From Bacteroidota bacterium (lineage in GTDB: Bacteria; Bacteroidota; Ignavibacteria; Palsa-1295): 11,146 bases of DNA. The notes under the pieces are model-generated. The model saw only the letters and a list, made by a program, of their open reading frames with translations. It did not search any database and was not told the origin of the DNA. The stretch lies in assembly GCA_025363505.1 (NCBI GenBank), contig JANYDV010000104.1, positions 1 to 11,146 of the forward strand. Reading direction: 5' to 3'. Numbering within the stretch: the first letter of the stretch is position 1; each line of letters opens with the position of its first letter. Positions 1 through 6,797 of the stretch are shown here, piece after piece. Position numbers and translations under genes: made by a program.

Positions 1-700
1 GAATAGAACCTGTGTCAATATAGACGGAGCTATCAGCAAGTCCTTTACGCCCTTGAATTATTAGTCCTTCCCCGCCTTTGAAATAAAGAAACAAACGAAA
101 TAAATTTATAAAACTTGAATCAGATGTTTCAACACTATAAATTATATCATCAACTAAATCAGATGAAATGTGTGTAGTATATGGCACCATACTACTATAA
201 TCCACATAAAAATTACCTTCAATTTTCGACCGAAGGTCAGTATATCTCGAACTATCATAATTTCCTTGATCATCTTGCCAGTAGATTCGTGCTGGGAGTT
301 GAGCGTTAATTGTCAATATATCCGTATATCGCGGGGAACGGAAATGGCCTGTGCGAACAATCTGATAACTCGGAGCAAGAATCAGATTACCTTGCTTGGA
401 CAAATGATGTAAATCAAAGTTTGGTCCACTATTGAATATCTCACGAGACTCAGAGTCGGGTGAATGTTTAAACACTATTCTCCCATATGATTCACCTGGT
501 TTTGGACCAATGTTTCTTAGCCACTCTCCCAGATAATTATCATGTCGTACTCCATAGATGGTATCTATTTCTCCCGGTTTTCCAATCTGGGGGAAAAAGC
601 AATCCGGATCAAGTGCTCCGCTCTGAAATTGTCCATAGCTCTCGCCAATGCAGAGTAAACTCGAAATGAATGCTAAGATGATGATAAGTGAATGTTTCAT
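1..700 (-). CDS. Secreted FG-GAP/VCBS-like repeat protein, 5' part only (truncated by window edge)
   Basis: Reading the minus strand from the ATG at 700-698 gives 233 codons with no stop before the window edge, so the 3' end is missing. The protein opens with a typical Sec signal peptide: MKHS, a hydrophobic core (IIILAFISSLL), then a likely signal peptidase I cut after SYG, just before Q24. No lipobox fits around C17. The mature part contains stretches resembling FG-GAP/VCBS beta-propeller blades. One is the TGHF...YTDILTI pattern at residues 117-131, followed by PARIYWQDDQGNY. Another is the SSDLVDDIIYS pattern at 179-189, followed by FRLFLYFKGGEGL and an SSVYID stretch. The blade assignment is my inference from the 'D-x-x-D-hydrophobic ... 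hydrophobic-Y-x-G-G' rhythm, not a domain hit. The expected location is periplasm or cell surface. The gene is AT-rich compared with those right of 1668. Its start codon lies inside a perfect hairpin (687-705). The function is unknown; a surface adhesin-like or scaffold protein is possible. Confidence 0.72.
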   Translation of the reverse strand, partial: MKHSLIIILAFISSLLCIGESYGQFQSGALDPDCFFPQIGKPGEIDTIYGVRHDNYLGEWLRNIGPKPGESYGRIVFKHSPDSESREIFNSGPNFDLHHLSKQGNLILAPSYQIVRTGHFRSPRYTDILTINAQLPARIYWQDDQGNYDSSRYTDLRSKIEGNFYVDYSSMVPYTTHISSDLVDDIIYSVETSDSSFINLFRLFLYFKGGEGLIIQGRKGLADSSVYIDTGSI

Positions 701-705
701 TCACT
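687..705. repeat. Perfect 8-bp inverted repeat over a start codon
   Basis: AGTGAATG at 687-694 and CATTCACT at 698-705 are perfect reverse complements separated by three bases. On the minus-strand mRNA the ATG of the secreted repeat protein (700-698) lies in one arm, so a folded stem would pair the start codon. A partial third copy, AAGTGAA, lies at 714-720. It could limit translation initiation, act as a protein-binding site, or be chance in AT-rich DNA. Confidence 0.45.
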
Positions 706-839
706 ATAAAGACAAGTGAAAGCCCAAAAGGTTACACTATATTAGGGATATTCTAAAAAAGGTCTACTTTGGGGTGAGATTTGGAAAATTCATGGGAATA
801 TTGTATATTCGTGCTTCAACATCATTCAGAGGATTTACT

Positions 840-1568
840 ATGAAACTGAAATTATTACTTACGGTTGTGTTCTTGACACTTGGATGTTTTGTGCTTGATG
901 GGTATTCGACCGTAGCTCCGAAAAGCATCAAGTATAAAACCTATAAAAATTGGGTAACGAAGTGCGTTAATAAATATGGTTTAAGAGGAAATGCAAAAGC
1001 GGAACGAGTGTTCCATACCAATGAATTGAAGAATTCTCTCCAGAGCCCATCAACTATTGATGCCGCAATCACATTAGAGGAAATTTCAAAATCTTCCAAA
1101 AATGATAAAATGAGATTCACTGAAGGTACGGCGGTCGAAGTCACCGGATTTATCTTTGATATCATACCCGGTGGTTCGGAGACCTGCAACTGCTCTTCTG
1201 CTGATGATTTTTTGAGAGATACTCACATCCCCTTAGTTACTAAACTAAGCGGGGCGTTTAGTAAAAGTACTGTGGTAGTCGAGGTAACACCAAAGATACG
1301 CCACTATATGGATTCCGTTAAACATATTGATTGGTCAACCGATACCTTGAAAAAGCTTATCCATAAAAAAGTAAGAGTAAAGGGTTTTCTCCTTTTTGAT
1401 GCCGAGCATATTATGGAAGCCGTTAATACTGACCCGAAAAACATTTTAGGAAAGTCGAATTGGAGAAAGACATGCTGGGAAGTACACCCGGTCACAAGCA
1501 TAGAAGTCCTAAAACCGGATGGAAGTGTTGATATGTCTTTTAACAAAATCAATGGAGAATATAAATAG
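840..1568 (+). CDS. Exported hypothetical protein with CNC, DTH, EVTP and WEVHPVT motifs (putative OB-fold)
   Basis: This is a 242-residue protein if started at the ATG at 840. That start is preferred over the in-frame one at 774 because it places a hydrophobic export signal (MKLKLLLTVVFLTLGC) at the N-terminus and has an AGAGG stretch about 6 bases upstream. The LTLGC sequence ending at C16 is only a poor lipobox, so lipoprotein status is undecided. The region from about residue 95 onward has the feel of a beta-barrel. It runs EGTAVEVTGFIFDI, then TCNC (C116, C118), DTHI (D127, H129), VVVEVTP (145-151), VRVKGFLLFDAEH (178-190) and a C-terminal WEVHPVTS (213-220). I recall uncharacterised proteins in other bacteria sharing the 'ETCNC...DTH...VVEVTP...FD-EH...WEVHPVT' series, but no assigned function. 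The clustered Cys, His and Asp suggest metal binding, and the two VxGF strands suggest an OB-like fold; both are inference. It is transcribed away from the secreted repeat protein at 1-700 across a 139-bp spacer. Confidence 0.72.
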   Translation: MKLKLLLTVVFLTLGCFVLDGYSTVAPKSIKYKTYKNWVTKCVNKYGLRGNAKAERVFHTNELKNSLQSPSTIDAAITLEEISKSSKNDKMRFTEGTAVEVTGFIFDIIPGGSETCNCSSADDFLRDTHIPLVTKLSGAFSKSTVVVEVTPKIRHYMDSVKHIDWSTDTLKKLIHKKVRVKGFLLFDAEHIMEAVNTDPKNILGKSNWRKTCWEVHPVTSIEVLKPDGSVDMSFNKINGEYK

Positions 1569-1667
1569 TGTAAATTGGGAGTTCTCGAAATCTTTGAGTG
1601 TCGTTTGCTTGTTTGGCTTTACTTCAGAGATAGGAGCACACTATTTCGATTTGGATAGACAAGAGAT

Positions 1668-2237
1668 ATGATATTACCGATTTACACATACGACCAACCA
1701 GTACTTCGTCGCGAAACCAAGCTGATCGATGGTGATAGTGCCGAGATACAGAAACTGATTGACGATATGATCGAAACAATGCACAATGCCTTGGGTATCG
1801 GGCTGGCTGCAAACCAGATCGGGAAAAGTCTTGCGGTTACGGTCGTCGATCTCTCGGATATGAAAGGTTACGAAGAGACAACGCCGTTGGTGCTTATCAA
1901 TCCGGTCATCACCGGATCAAATGGTGAATCAGTCTATGAAGAAGGTTGCCTCAGCTTACCAGACATTCGCGAAGAAGTTGTGAGACCTTCCGAAATAGGA
2001 TTGACATTTCTCGATCGAAACTTTAAGCAGGTAGAAATGGAAGCTGACCGTCTTCTTTCACGAGTCATCCAGCATGAGATTGATCATCTTCATGGAAAAT
2101 ATTTTATTGAATATCTCAGTGCGTTCAAGCAGTCGCTACTCAAAGGCAAACTCGGAAGAATGAAGCGCGGCGATGTTGATACAGATTACCCCGTAGCTCC
2201 TCCGCCGGCGGCAAAAAAGACAGCAAAGAAAAAGTAG
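1668..2237 (+). CDS. def: Peptide deformylase
   Basis: Removes the formyl group from the N-terminal methionine of nascent proteins in the cytoplasm, using a metal ion (usually Fe2+). All three family motifs are intact in this 189-residue protein. Motif 1 is GIGLAANQ (residues 43-50). Motif 2 is EGCLS (92-96), whose C94 is a metal ligand. Motif 3 is HEIDH (136-140), with H136 and H140 as metal ligands and E137 as catalytic base. The N-terminal MILPIYTYDQPVLR is the usual start of the family, which supports the ATG at 1668; an AAGAGA stretch sits only one base upstream, so the ribosome site is not ideal. The tail from about residue 176 is an extra low-complexity Pro/Ala/Lys segment (VAPPPAAKKTAKKK) beyond the catalytic domain, probably disordered and basic. 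The stop lies two bases from the stop of the opposing metallophosphoesterase. The common neighbour fmt is not in this window. Confidence 0.96.
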   Translation: MILPIYTYDQPVLRRETKLIDGDSAEIQKLIDDMIETMHNALGIGLAANQIGKSLAVTVVDLSDMKGYEETTPLVLINPVITGSNGESVYEEGCLSLPDIREEVVRPSEIGLTFLDRNFKQVEMEADRLLSRVIQHEIDHLHGKYFIEYLSAFKQSLLKGKLGRMKRGDVDTDYPVAPPPAAKKTAKKK

Positions 2238-2239
2238 TC

Positions 2240-3127
2240 TTACATATACTCTTGAATTGTTACTCCCGTCTCACCGGAGATCGTAATATAATGAGCAGGC
2301 TTATCAGTCCAGCAGCCTGAATTATAATATTTGATACTCCCTTCACTTTGCTCCAATGCTTGGTGTGTATGTCCGCAAAAAACATACTGCGCACCCTTTG
2401 TTTTTGCATAAGCGATCGCGTCAGTGGCAATTTTTTCAGAAACACGCAACCACATTTTGCTCCGGCGTTTCATCCACCGACTGATGTTTTGATTGTCCGA
2501 GTCAATCTTCTGTAAAAATTTATAAAGCACCGTAGCGAGTTCGCTAATGATGATATTTTCATTGAGAAATTTATCAAACTGGTGCCCATGTATCGCAAGA
2601 TATCCCTCACCTTCATACTCCCACTGATATTCATCAAAGACAGGGATACCAAGCAGATGGGTTAGTATTTGGGCGATACCATCGTGATTGCCGGCTACCC
2701 AGACCACTTCTACTTCTCGTTTGGGGTTAGAAAGTTTTCGGATATATGAAAGGAACTTCCAATCGTCTTTTTGTAAGCGTTTGAAATTTAGATCTTCAAA
2801 TACATCTCCATTGAGTACCAATCGTTTAAAACTATAACTTTTCAACATCTTCAGCACATCTCTGGATCTTGAGACATCAGACCCAAGATGTATATCACTG
2901 ATGATCACGGTATCAACAATGCGCACTTTCGAGAGATGATCTTCAGCATGGTCTTGATCATATATCACATCAAGATCAAAGTCTTGTGCGGTGATGGCAG
3001 CTATCGAAGAGCGAAATAACGTAGTCATTACAAAAAAAATATTAGTGATTGGACTTCGAGAATATTTCAAAAAAAAGGTATGAGACATAGCATAAAGATA
3101 TAGTCTATATTTTTCGGTGTGAAGCAT
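2240..3127 (-). CDS. LpxH-like calcineurin-type metallophosphoesterase
   Basis: A 295-residue two-metal phosphoesterase with the full motif series: DIHLG (D78, H80), GDVFED (107-112), GNHD (146-149), HGHQFD (180-185) and GHTH (252-255). The long insert between the HGHQFD and GHTH motifs, with KxxxRWMKRRSK-like basic helices, is the arrangement of UDP-2,3-diacylglucosamine diphosphatase (LpxH, lipid A synthesis) and its relatives. A role in envelope lipid metabolism is therefore likely, but LpxH paralogues of unknown substrate are common in this group. The catalytic domain begins near residue 70. The first ~65 residues are poorly conserved-looking, and the start is uncertain: ATGs also occur at residues 14 (3088) and 34 (3028). 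The first ATG (3127) is kept because AAGAAA lies just upstream. No signal peptide is convincing, so the protein is probably cytoplasmic or membrane-peripheral. Confidence 0.85.
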   Translation of the reverse strand: MLHTEKYRLYLYAMSHTFFLKYSRSPITNIFFVMTTLFRSSIAAITAQDFDLDVIYDQDHAEDHLSKVRIVDTVIISDIHLGSDVSRSRDVLKMLKSYSFKRLVLNGDVFEDLNFKRLQKDDWKFLSYIRKLSNPKREVEVVWVAGNHDGIAQILTHLLGIPVFDEYQWEYEGEGYLAIHGHQFDKFLNENIIISELATVLYKFLQKIDSDNQNISRWMKRRSKMWLRVSEKIATDAIAYAKTKGAQYVFCGHTHQALEQSEGSIKYYNSGCWTDKPAHYITISGETGVTIQEYM

Positions 3128-3329
3128 TTTCTTGCTTTCTATAACATAGCGAACGGTTTAGATTCGGTTAAGAAGTCGTTATCGTTCTGTTAGATTTTTG
3201 TTAATATATATCATACAATCCCTGTCTTTTAACAGGCATCGGCTTGAAGATTCTGTATTTTCATAAATATCATGGAATTTCGGTGGATTTTTGGAGTTTA
3301 CTATAGTCTACGTTAATTTTATTGCAAGC

Positions 3330-5990
3330 ATGGCTCAACAAAAGAAAACTCCTCAGCATAAGCATCAATCATTAGATGATCTGCGTCATAGCACCACGTC
3401 TAAATCTTCGGGCGGAATTCCCGTAAAATTTAGAACGCCGATTGCGATCATCACCTTATTCGCAGCGATGCTGCTCTTCTTCGCCGGCGCACTCCCCAAA
3501 GGGAAAACGCTCAATGCCAGTGATAACGCTGCAAGTGAGAGTATCTTTCACTATCTCAAAGCTGCCCAAGCTGACGGTGTTGACGTCCCCCAATGGATTC
3601 CTAATATTTTCTGCGGTATGCCGTCATTTGCGGCGCTCCTATCAACCGGCAAGCGCTCGTATGATTTGGTTCATGGAGCCTTTGATGTTATCAGAGATAT
3701 CCCGGTCGCCGTCTTTGGCGGCAACGATGTCCTAATCCATATTTGGGATTATTTTATTTTCGGCATGGGAATGTACCTCTTGATGAGGTTCGGCAGGAAG
3801 ACCTCGCACTTGGTTGCGCTCTTTGTAGGCTTTAGCGCAATGTTCTCAACATGGATTATGACCTATTCAATGATCGGTCATAACACAAAAGTCTTTGCGG
3901 TGATGTGCTTTCCATATATATTGCTCTCGATCGAAAAACTTCGGGAAGAAAAACAACCGTGGCAATTAATGCTTTTTTGGGGTTCGGTCTTGGCTATCGC
4001 ATTCCATTTTCTTTTGGAATCAACGCATGTGCAGATGGTATTTTATCAATTGCTCGCCGTGCTCATTTATTTTATCGTATGGTTAGTCAGTGATCTCATA
4101 GCAAAAAGAAATCTCGTCGGAGTATTTCGTACCGGAATATTGGCACTGCTCATGATCGGTACAGCATTTGCGATGTCAGCTGACCGCTACCTTGCAACCC
4201 TCGGTTATGACCCCTATTCAATTCGCGGTGCATCTCCGTTGGTTGATAGATCAGAACTGCAAGGCAACAACTCGCAAAAGCAAGCACCTGTTAAAAACAC
4301 CTCGCAAACCGGTGGCTTGGACTGGAACTATGCAACAGAGTATTCATTTAGTCCGGCGGAGATGATCACGTTCATTGTGCCGGGTTGGTTTGGGTTTGGT
4401 CGGATGCCGTATGACGGACCCGAAGTACAACCAGGTGCAAAAGTCCCCACCTATTGGGGTCAGATGACGACAACAGATGCCGCAAACTATACAGGTTCGA
4501 TCGTTTTCTTCCTTGCAATGATTGGGATATTTACCTTAAAGAAGAAAGATCGGCTCGTCTTGCCACTTGCTATCATCTCGGGCTTCGGGTTATTATTATC
4601 GTTCGGCTCGACGTTCTCGTTGCTCTACAAACCGATGTTCTACTATTTCCCGACATTTAATAAATTCCGAGCACCGATGATGGCACTCGTGCTTATGCAA
4701 ATGTGCTTTCCGATATTGGCGGGTTTAACATTACAACAAATCATTGAAGTCGTCAAACACCAAGACGAGAAAGTGTTAAAAAGTAGATTAACAACATTTA
4801 CAAGTTATGCAATGTATGCTGCCGCAGGACTCTTCGTTATTTTTCTGCTCGGTCGAAGTATCCTTGAAAGCTCATTACGATCCGGTCTTGCCGCGAGCAA
4901 CAAAGCCATTGTAAATTATCCCGATGCACTCAAAGAAACAGCTATTAATGTGGGACTCAATGATGCGCTTGTGTGTACATTGATCGCTGCATTGGCATTA
5001 GCGACTTTGTGGATGTATCTTCGAGGCAAAATTGCAAATGCTCTCATCCCCGTGTCGGTTGTGCTTGGCTTGACGGTGATTGATCTTTGGAGAGTTGATA
5101 GCAGACCACTGGAGATCACTTCGACCGGTGATTATCAAGAAACATTCCGAACTCACGATTATGTCGAGTTTATCAAACAAGATAAATCACTCTATAGAGT
5201 TTTTGATGTGACCGAACCAACATCCAACGTACCGGTATCGTGGAGTCTTCAAACGATTGGGGGATATAGTGCGGCAAAAGTCCGGGCATATCAAGATATT
5301 GTTGATATAACAGGCAACACCGGAGGCTCAGTTATTTTCAATCCATTTGTTTGGAGTCTCTTCAACACAAAATACGTCATTGCAAATGGTGCAGTAGATT
5401 CTGTCCAGGGACGGATGACACCTGTGTTCATTTCAAAAGAACAAGCCCAAGGACGTGACGGCAAACCACAACAAACTGTCGTCTGGAAAAATAATGCTGT
5501 GCTTCCAAGAGCATTCTTCGTCAGAGGCTATGAAGTCAAACCTGCGATTGAGTTTTTGACATTGATGCGCGATGGTGCGTTCAATCCGAGAGATGTGGTG
5601 TTCTTCGATAAGCAACCCGAAGGAATTGGCACAACATCTGAAGATCCGATAGATTCAAGTGAAACCGTTGAGATCACAAAGTATATGAACGAAACGGTGG
5701 AAATGAAAGTCAATGCCAAAACAAATCGCTTGCTGTTCATGTCGGACACTTATCACGCTGATTGGGAAGCAACCCTTGACGGAAAAACACCAATCAAAAT
5801 CTACAAAGCCGACTGGTCATTCCGTGCACTTGCCGTTCCTGCAGGGCAACATACAATCACACTAAACTTTAGAGATCATAAATATGAATCCGGCAAAATG
5901 ATCTCACTTGCAACCAATATCCTTGCGATATTGGGATTGGCTTTTGGTGTCGGTATGATGATGCGAAAGAAAAAAGAGACCATTGTATAG
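3330..5990 (+). CDS. YfhO-family polytopic membrane protein
   Basis: An 886-residue integral membrane protein with the architecture of the bacterial YfhO family (GT-C-like; the Bacillus member is implicated in glycosylating cell-wall polymers). A hydrophilic N-terminus rich in His, Gln and Ser precedes the first membrane segment (about residues 36-55). Next comes the family's IPNIFCGMPSFA loop (90-101), then many hydrophobic segments up to about residue 590 interrupted by soluble loops. A second soluble region (about 595-850) ends with the beta domain typical of the Bacteroidota versions: LLFMSDTYHADWEATLDGK (801-819), then SFRALAVPAGQHTITLNF (830-847). A last membrane helix (about 857-877) and a basic tail (MRKKKETIV) close the protein. 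The reading frame is open from a TTG at 3291, but the ATG at 3330 (MAQQKK) is the better start. Neither has a strong Shine-Dalgarno, although GGTGG sits four bases before the TTG. The sugar donor and acceptor cannot be told from sequence. Transcription ends at the terminator just downstream. Confidence 0.88.
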   Translation: MAQQKKTPQHKHQSLDDLRHSTTSKSSGGIPVKFRTPIAIITLFAAMLLFFAGALPKGKTLNASDNAASESIFHYLKAAQADGVDVPQWIPNIFCGMPSFAALLSTGKRSYDLVHGAFDVIRDIPVAVFGGNDVLIHIWDYFIFGMGMYLLMRFGRKTSHLVALFVGFSAMFSTWIMTYSMIGHNTKVFAVMCFPYILLSIEKLREEKQPWQLMLFWGSVLAIAFHFLLESTHVQMVFYQLLAVLIYFIVWLVSDLIAKRNLVGVFRTGILALLMIGTAFAMSADRYLATLGYDPYSIRGASPLVDRSELQGNNSQKQAPVKNTSQTGGLDWNYATEYSFSPAEMITFIVPGWFGFGRMPYDGPEVQPGAKVPTYWGQMTTTDAANYTGSIVFFLAMIGIFTLKKKDRLVLPLAIISGFGLLLSFGSTFSLLYKPMFYYFPTFNKFRAPMMALVLMQMCFPILAGLTLQQIIEVVKHQDEKVLKSRLTTFTSYAMYAAAGLFVIFLLGRSILESSLRSGLAASNKAIVNYPDALKETAINVGLNDALVCTLIAALALATLWMYLRGKIANALIPVSVVLGLTVIDLWRVDSRPLEITSTGDYQETFRTHDYVEFIKQDKSLYRVFDVTEPTSNVPVSWSLQTIGGYSAAKVRAYQDIVDITGNTGGSVIFNPFVWSLFNTKYVIANGAVDSVQGRMTPVFISKEQAQGRDGKPQQTVVWKNNAVLPRAFFVRGYEVKPAIEFLTLMRDGAFNPRDVVFFDKQPEGIGTTSEDPIDSSETVEITKYMNETVEMKVNAKTNRLLFMSDTYHADWEATLDGKTPIKIYKADWSFRALAVPAGQHTITLNFRDHKYESGKMISLATNILAILGLAFGVGMMMRKKKETIV

Positions 5991-5994
5991 AAAC

Positions 5995-6026
5995 AAAAAA
6001 GCCCGCTCTTGAAAGCGGGCTTTTTT
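5995..6026. terminator. Bidirectional intrinsic terminator between convergent genes
   Basis: A perfect 7-bp GC-rich stem, GCCCGCT (6001-6007) and AGCGGGC (6014-6020), closes a six-base loop. It is flanked by six A on the left (5995-6000) and six T on the right (6021-6026). It therefore works as a hairpin plus U-tract on both strands: for the YfhO gene (stop five bases before the A run) on plus, and for the hmgA-GH44-SDR block on minus. The SDR stop codon (6027-6025) lies inside the T run, so the minus-strand hairpin starts right after the last codon. Confidence 0.93.
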
Positions 6027-6795
6027 ATACTCGATTGACGGTGGTCGCACTTGCTTGTGCAGTCGGGAGAATAATGATCTCTGCAATTTGTACATGAGCC
6101 GGCTTTGACGCAGACCATACAACAGCATCTGCAACATCATCAGGCGACAATGGTGTGAAGCCTTTATAGACAGGCTTAGCACGAGCTTCATCACCATGAA
6201 AACGAACCATCGAAAACTCTGTTTCGACAAGCCCGGGGTCAACAGTTGTTACTCGAAGGGGGGTGTCAAAGAGATCGATTCGTAAACCCTTTGTCAAGGC
6301 ATCAACAGCATATTTCGAAGCACAATATACATTCCCTTTCGGGTAAACTTCATGCCCGGCGATGGAGCCGATATTAATGATATGTCCTTTTGCACGAGCG
6401 ACCATCCAGGGCACAACCGTGCGAGTAATATAGAGCAAGCCTTTTACATTCGTATCAAGCATCTCCTCCCAATCTTCTATCAAACCTTCGTGAAGCCTAT
6501 CGAGGCCGCGTGAAAGTCCTGCGTTATTTACAAGCACATCTATAGCTTTCCATGCATCGGGTAACGTATTCAATCTATCCTCAACAGCACTGCGGTCACG
6601 GACATCCAACTCGAACGTTAGAATTGAGATGCCTGGATATAATTTTTCAAGATCAGAAGTTAACTGCACCAGGTGATCACCGCGCCGCGCACAAAGCAAG
6701 AGTTTTGCACCCTCTTTGGCAAACGCGTATGCGCAAGAGCGACCAATTCCACTGGAAGCACCGGTAATGAATACGATTGTATTGGAAAAATTCAT
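6025..6795 (-). CDS. Short-chain dehydrogenase/reductase, YdfG-like (3-hydroxy acid / serine dehydrogenase type)
   Basis: A classical SDR of 256 residues from the ATG at 6795. The frame extends one codon upstream to a TTG, which I reject because the ATG sits exactly in a TGATG overlap with the GH44 stop. Numbered from that ATG, the protein has the Rossmann glycine motif TGASSGIG (11-18), the Arg pair after beta-2 (CARR, 35-38; suggests NADP preference), LDVRDR (63-68), NNAG (90-93) and the catalytic Ser144, Tyr157 and Lys161. The segments DWEEMLDTNVKGLLYITR, GHIINIGSIAG and DPGLVETEFSMVRF closely follow E. coli YdfG as I remember it. YdfG oxidises L-allo-threonine/serine-type 3-hydroxy acids and reduces malonic semialdehyde. 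Substrate here is inferred from family resemblance only. It is the last gene of the presumed hmgA-GH44-SDR operon and is probably translationally coupled to GH44. Confidence 0.92.
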   Translation of the reverse strand: MNFSNTIVFITGASSGIGRSCAYAFAKEGAKLLLCARRGDHLVQLTSDLEKLYPGISILTFELDVRDRSAVEDRLNTLPDAWKAIDVLVNNAGLSRGLDRLHEGLIEDWEEMLDTNVKGLLYITRTVVPWMVARAKGHIINIGSIAGHEVYPKGNVYCASKYAVDALTKGLRIDLFDTPLRVTTVDPGLVETEFSMVRFHGDEARAKPVYKGFTPLSPDDVADAVVWSASKPAHVQIAEIIILPTAQASATTVNRV

Positions 6796-6797
6796 CA
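6793..6797 (-). other. TGATG stop/start overlap (GH44 to SDR)
   Basis: On the minus strand the bases 6797-6793 read TGATG. TGA ends the GH44 gene and the overlapping ATG starts the SDR, sharing one A. Such overlaps usually mean that ribosomes finishing the first gene reinitiate on the second. It fixes the SDR start and strongly suggests one transcript. Confidence 0.9.

Noticed and set aside
170..669. Plus-strand frames at 170-412 and 487-669 as small genes.
   Set aside because: They lie antisense to the continuous signal-peptide-bearing minus-strand frame and have no recognisable composition or start site.
738..767. Sigma-70-like TAATAT/TAGACC boxes on minus and a TAnTTTG-like box on plus in the spacer 701-839.
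   Set aside because: The matches to sigma-70 or Bacteroidota (TTTG / TAnnTTTG) promoters are imperfect and such AT-rich words are common; not enough to call.
774..839. Upstream extension of the exported hypothetical protein to 774.
   Set aside because: It would place 22 unrelated residues before a good signal peptide and ignores the AGAGG site before the ATG at 840.
3221..3236. Small palindrome CCTGTCTTTTAACAGG in the divergent spacer before the YfhO-family gene, a possible operator.
   Set aside because: The arms are only 5 bp around a 6-base loop; a repeat this short is expected by chance in a 200-bp spacer.
3272..3316. A 14-codon ATG frame (MEFRWIFGVYYSLR) just upstream of the YfhO-family gene, a possible leader peptide.
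   Set aside because: It has no Shine-Dalgarno, no attenuator hairpin behind it and no amino-acid run pointing to a regulatory role; probably chance.
5904..6242. Minus-strand 112-residue frame overlapping the YfhO 3' end and SDR 3' end.
   Set aside because: It reads through the terminator hairpin in the wrong frame of a clear SDR and has low-complexity, non-family sequence.
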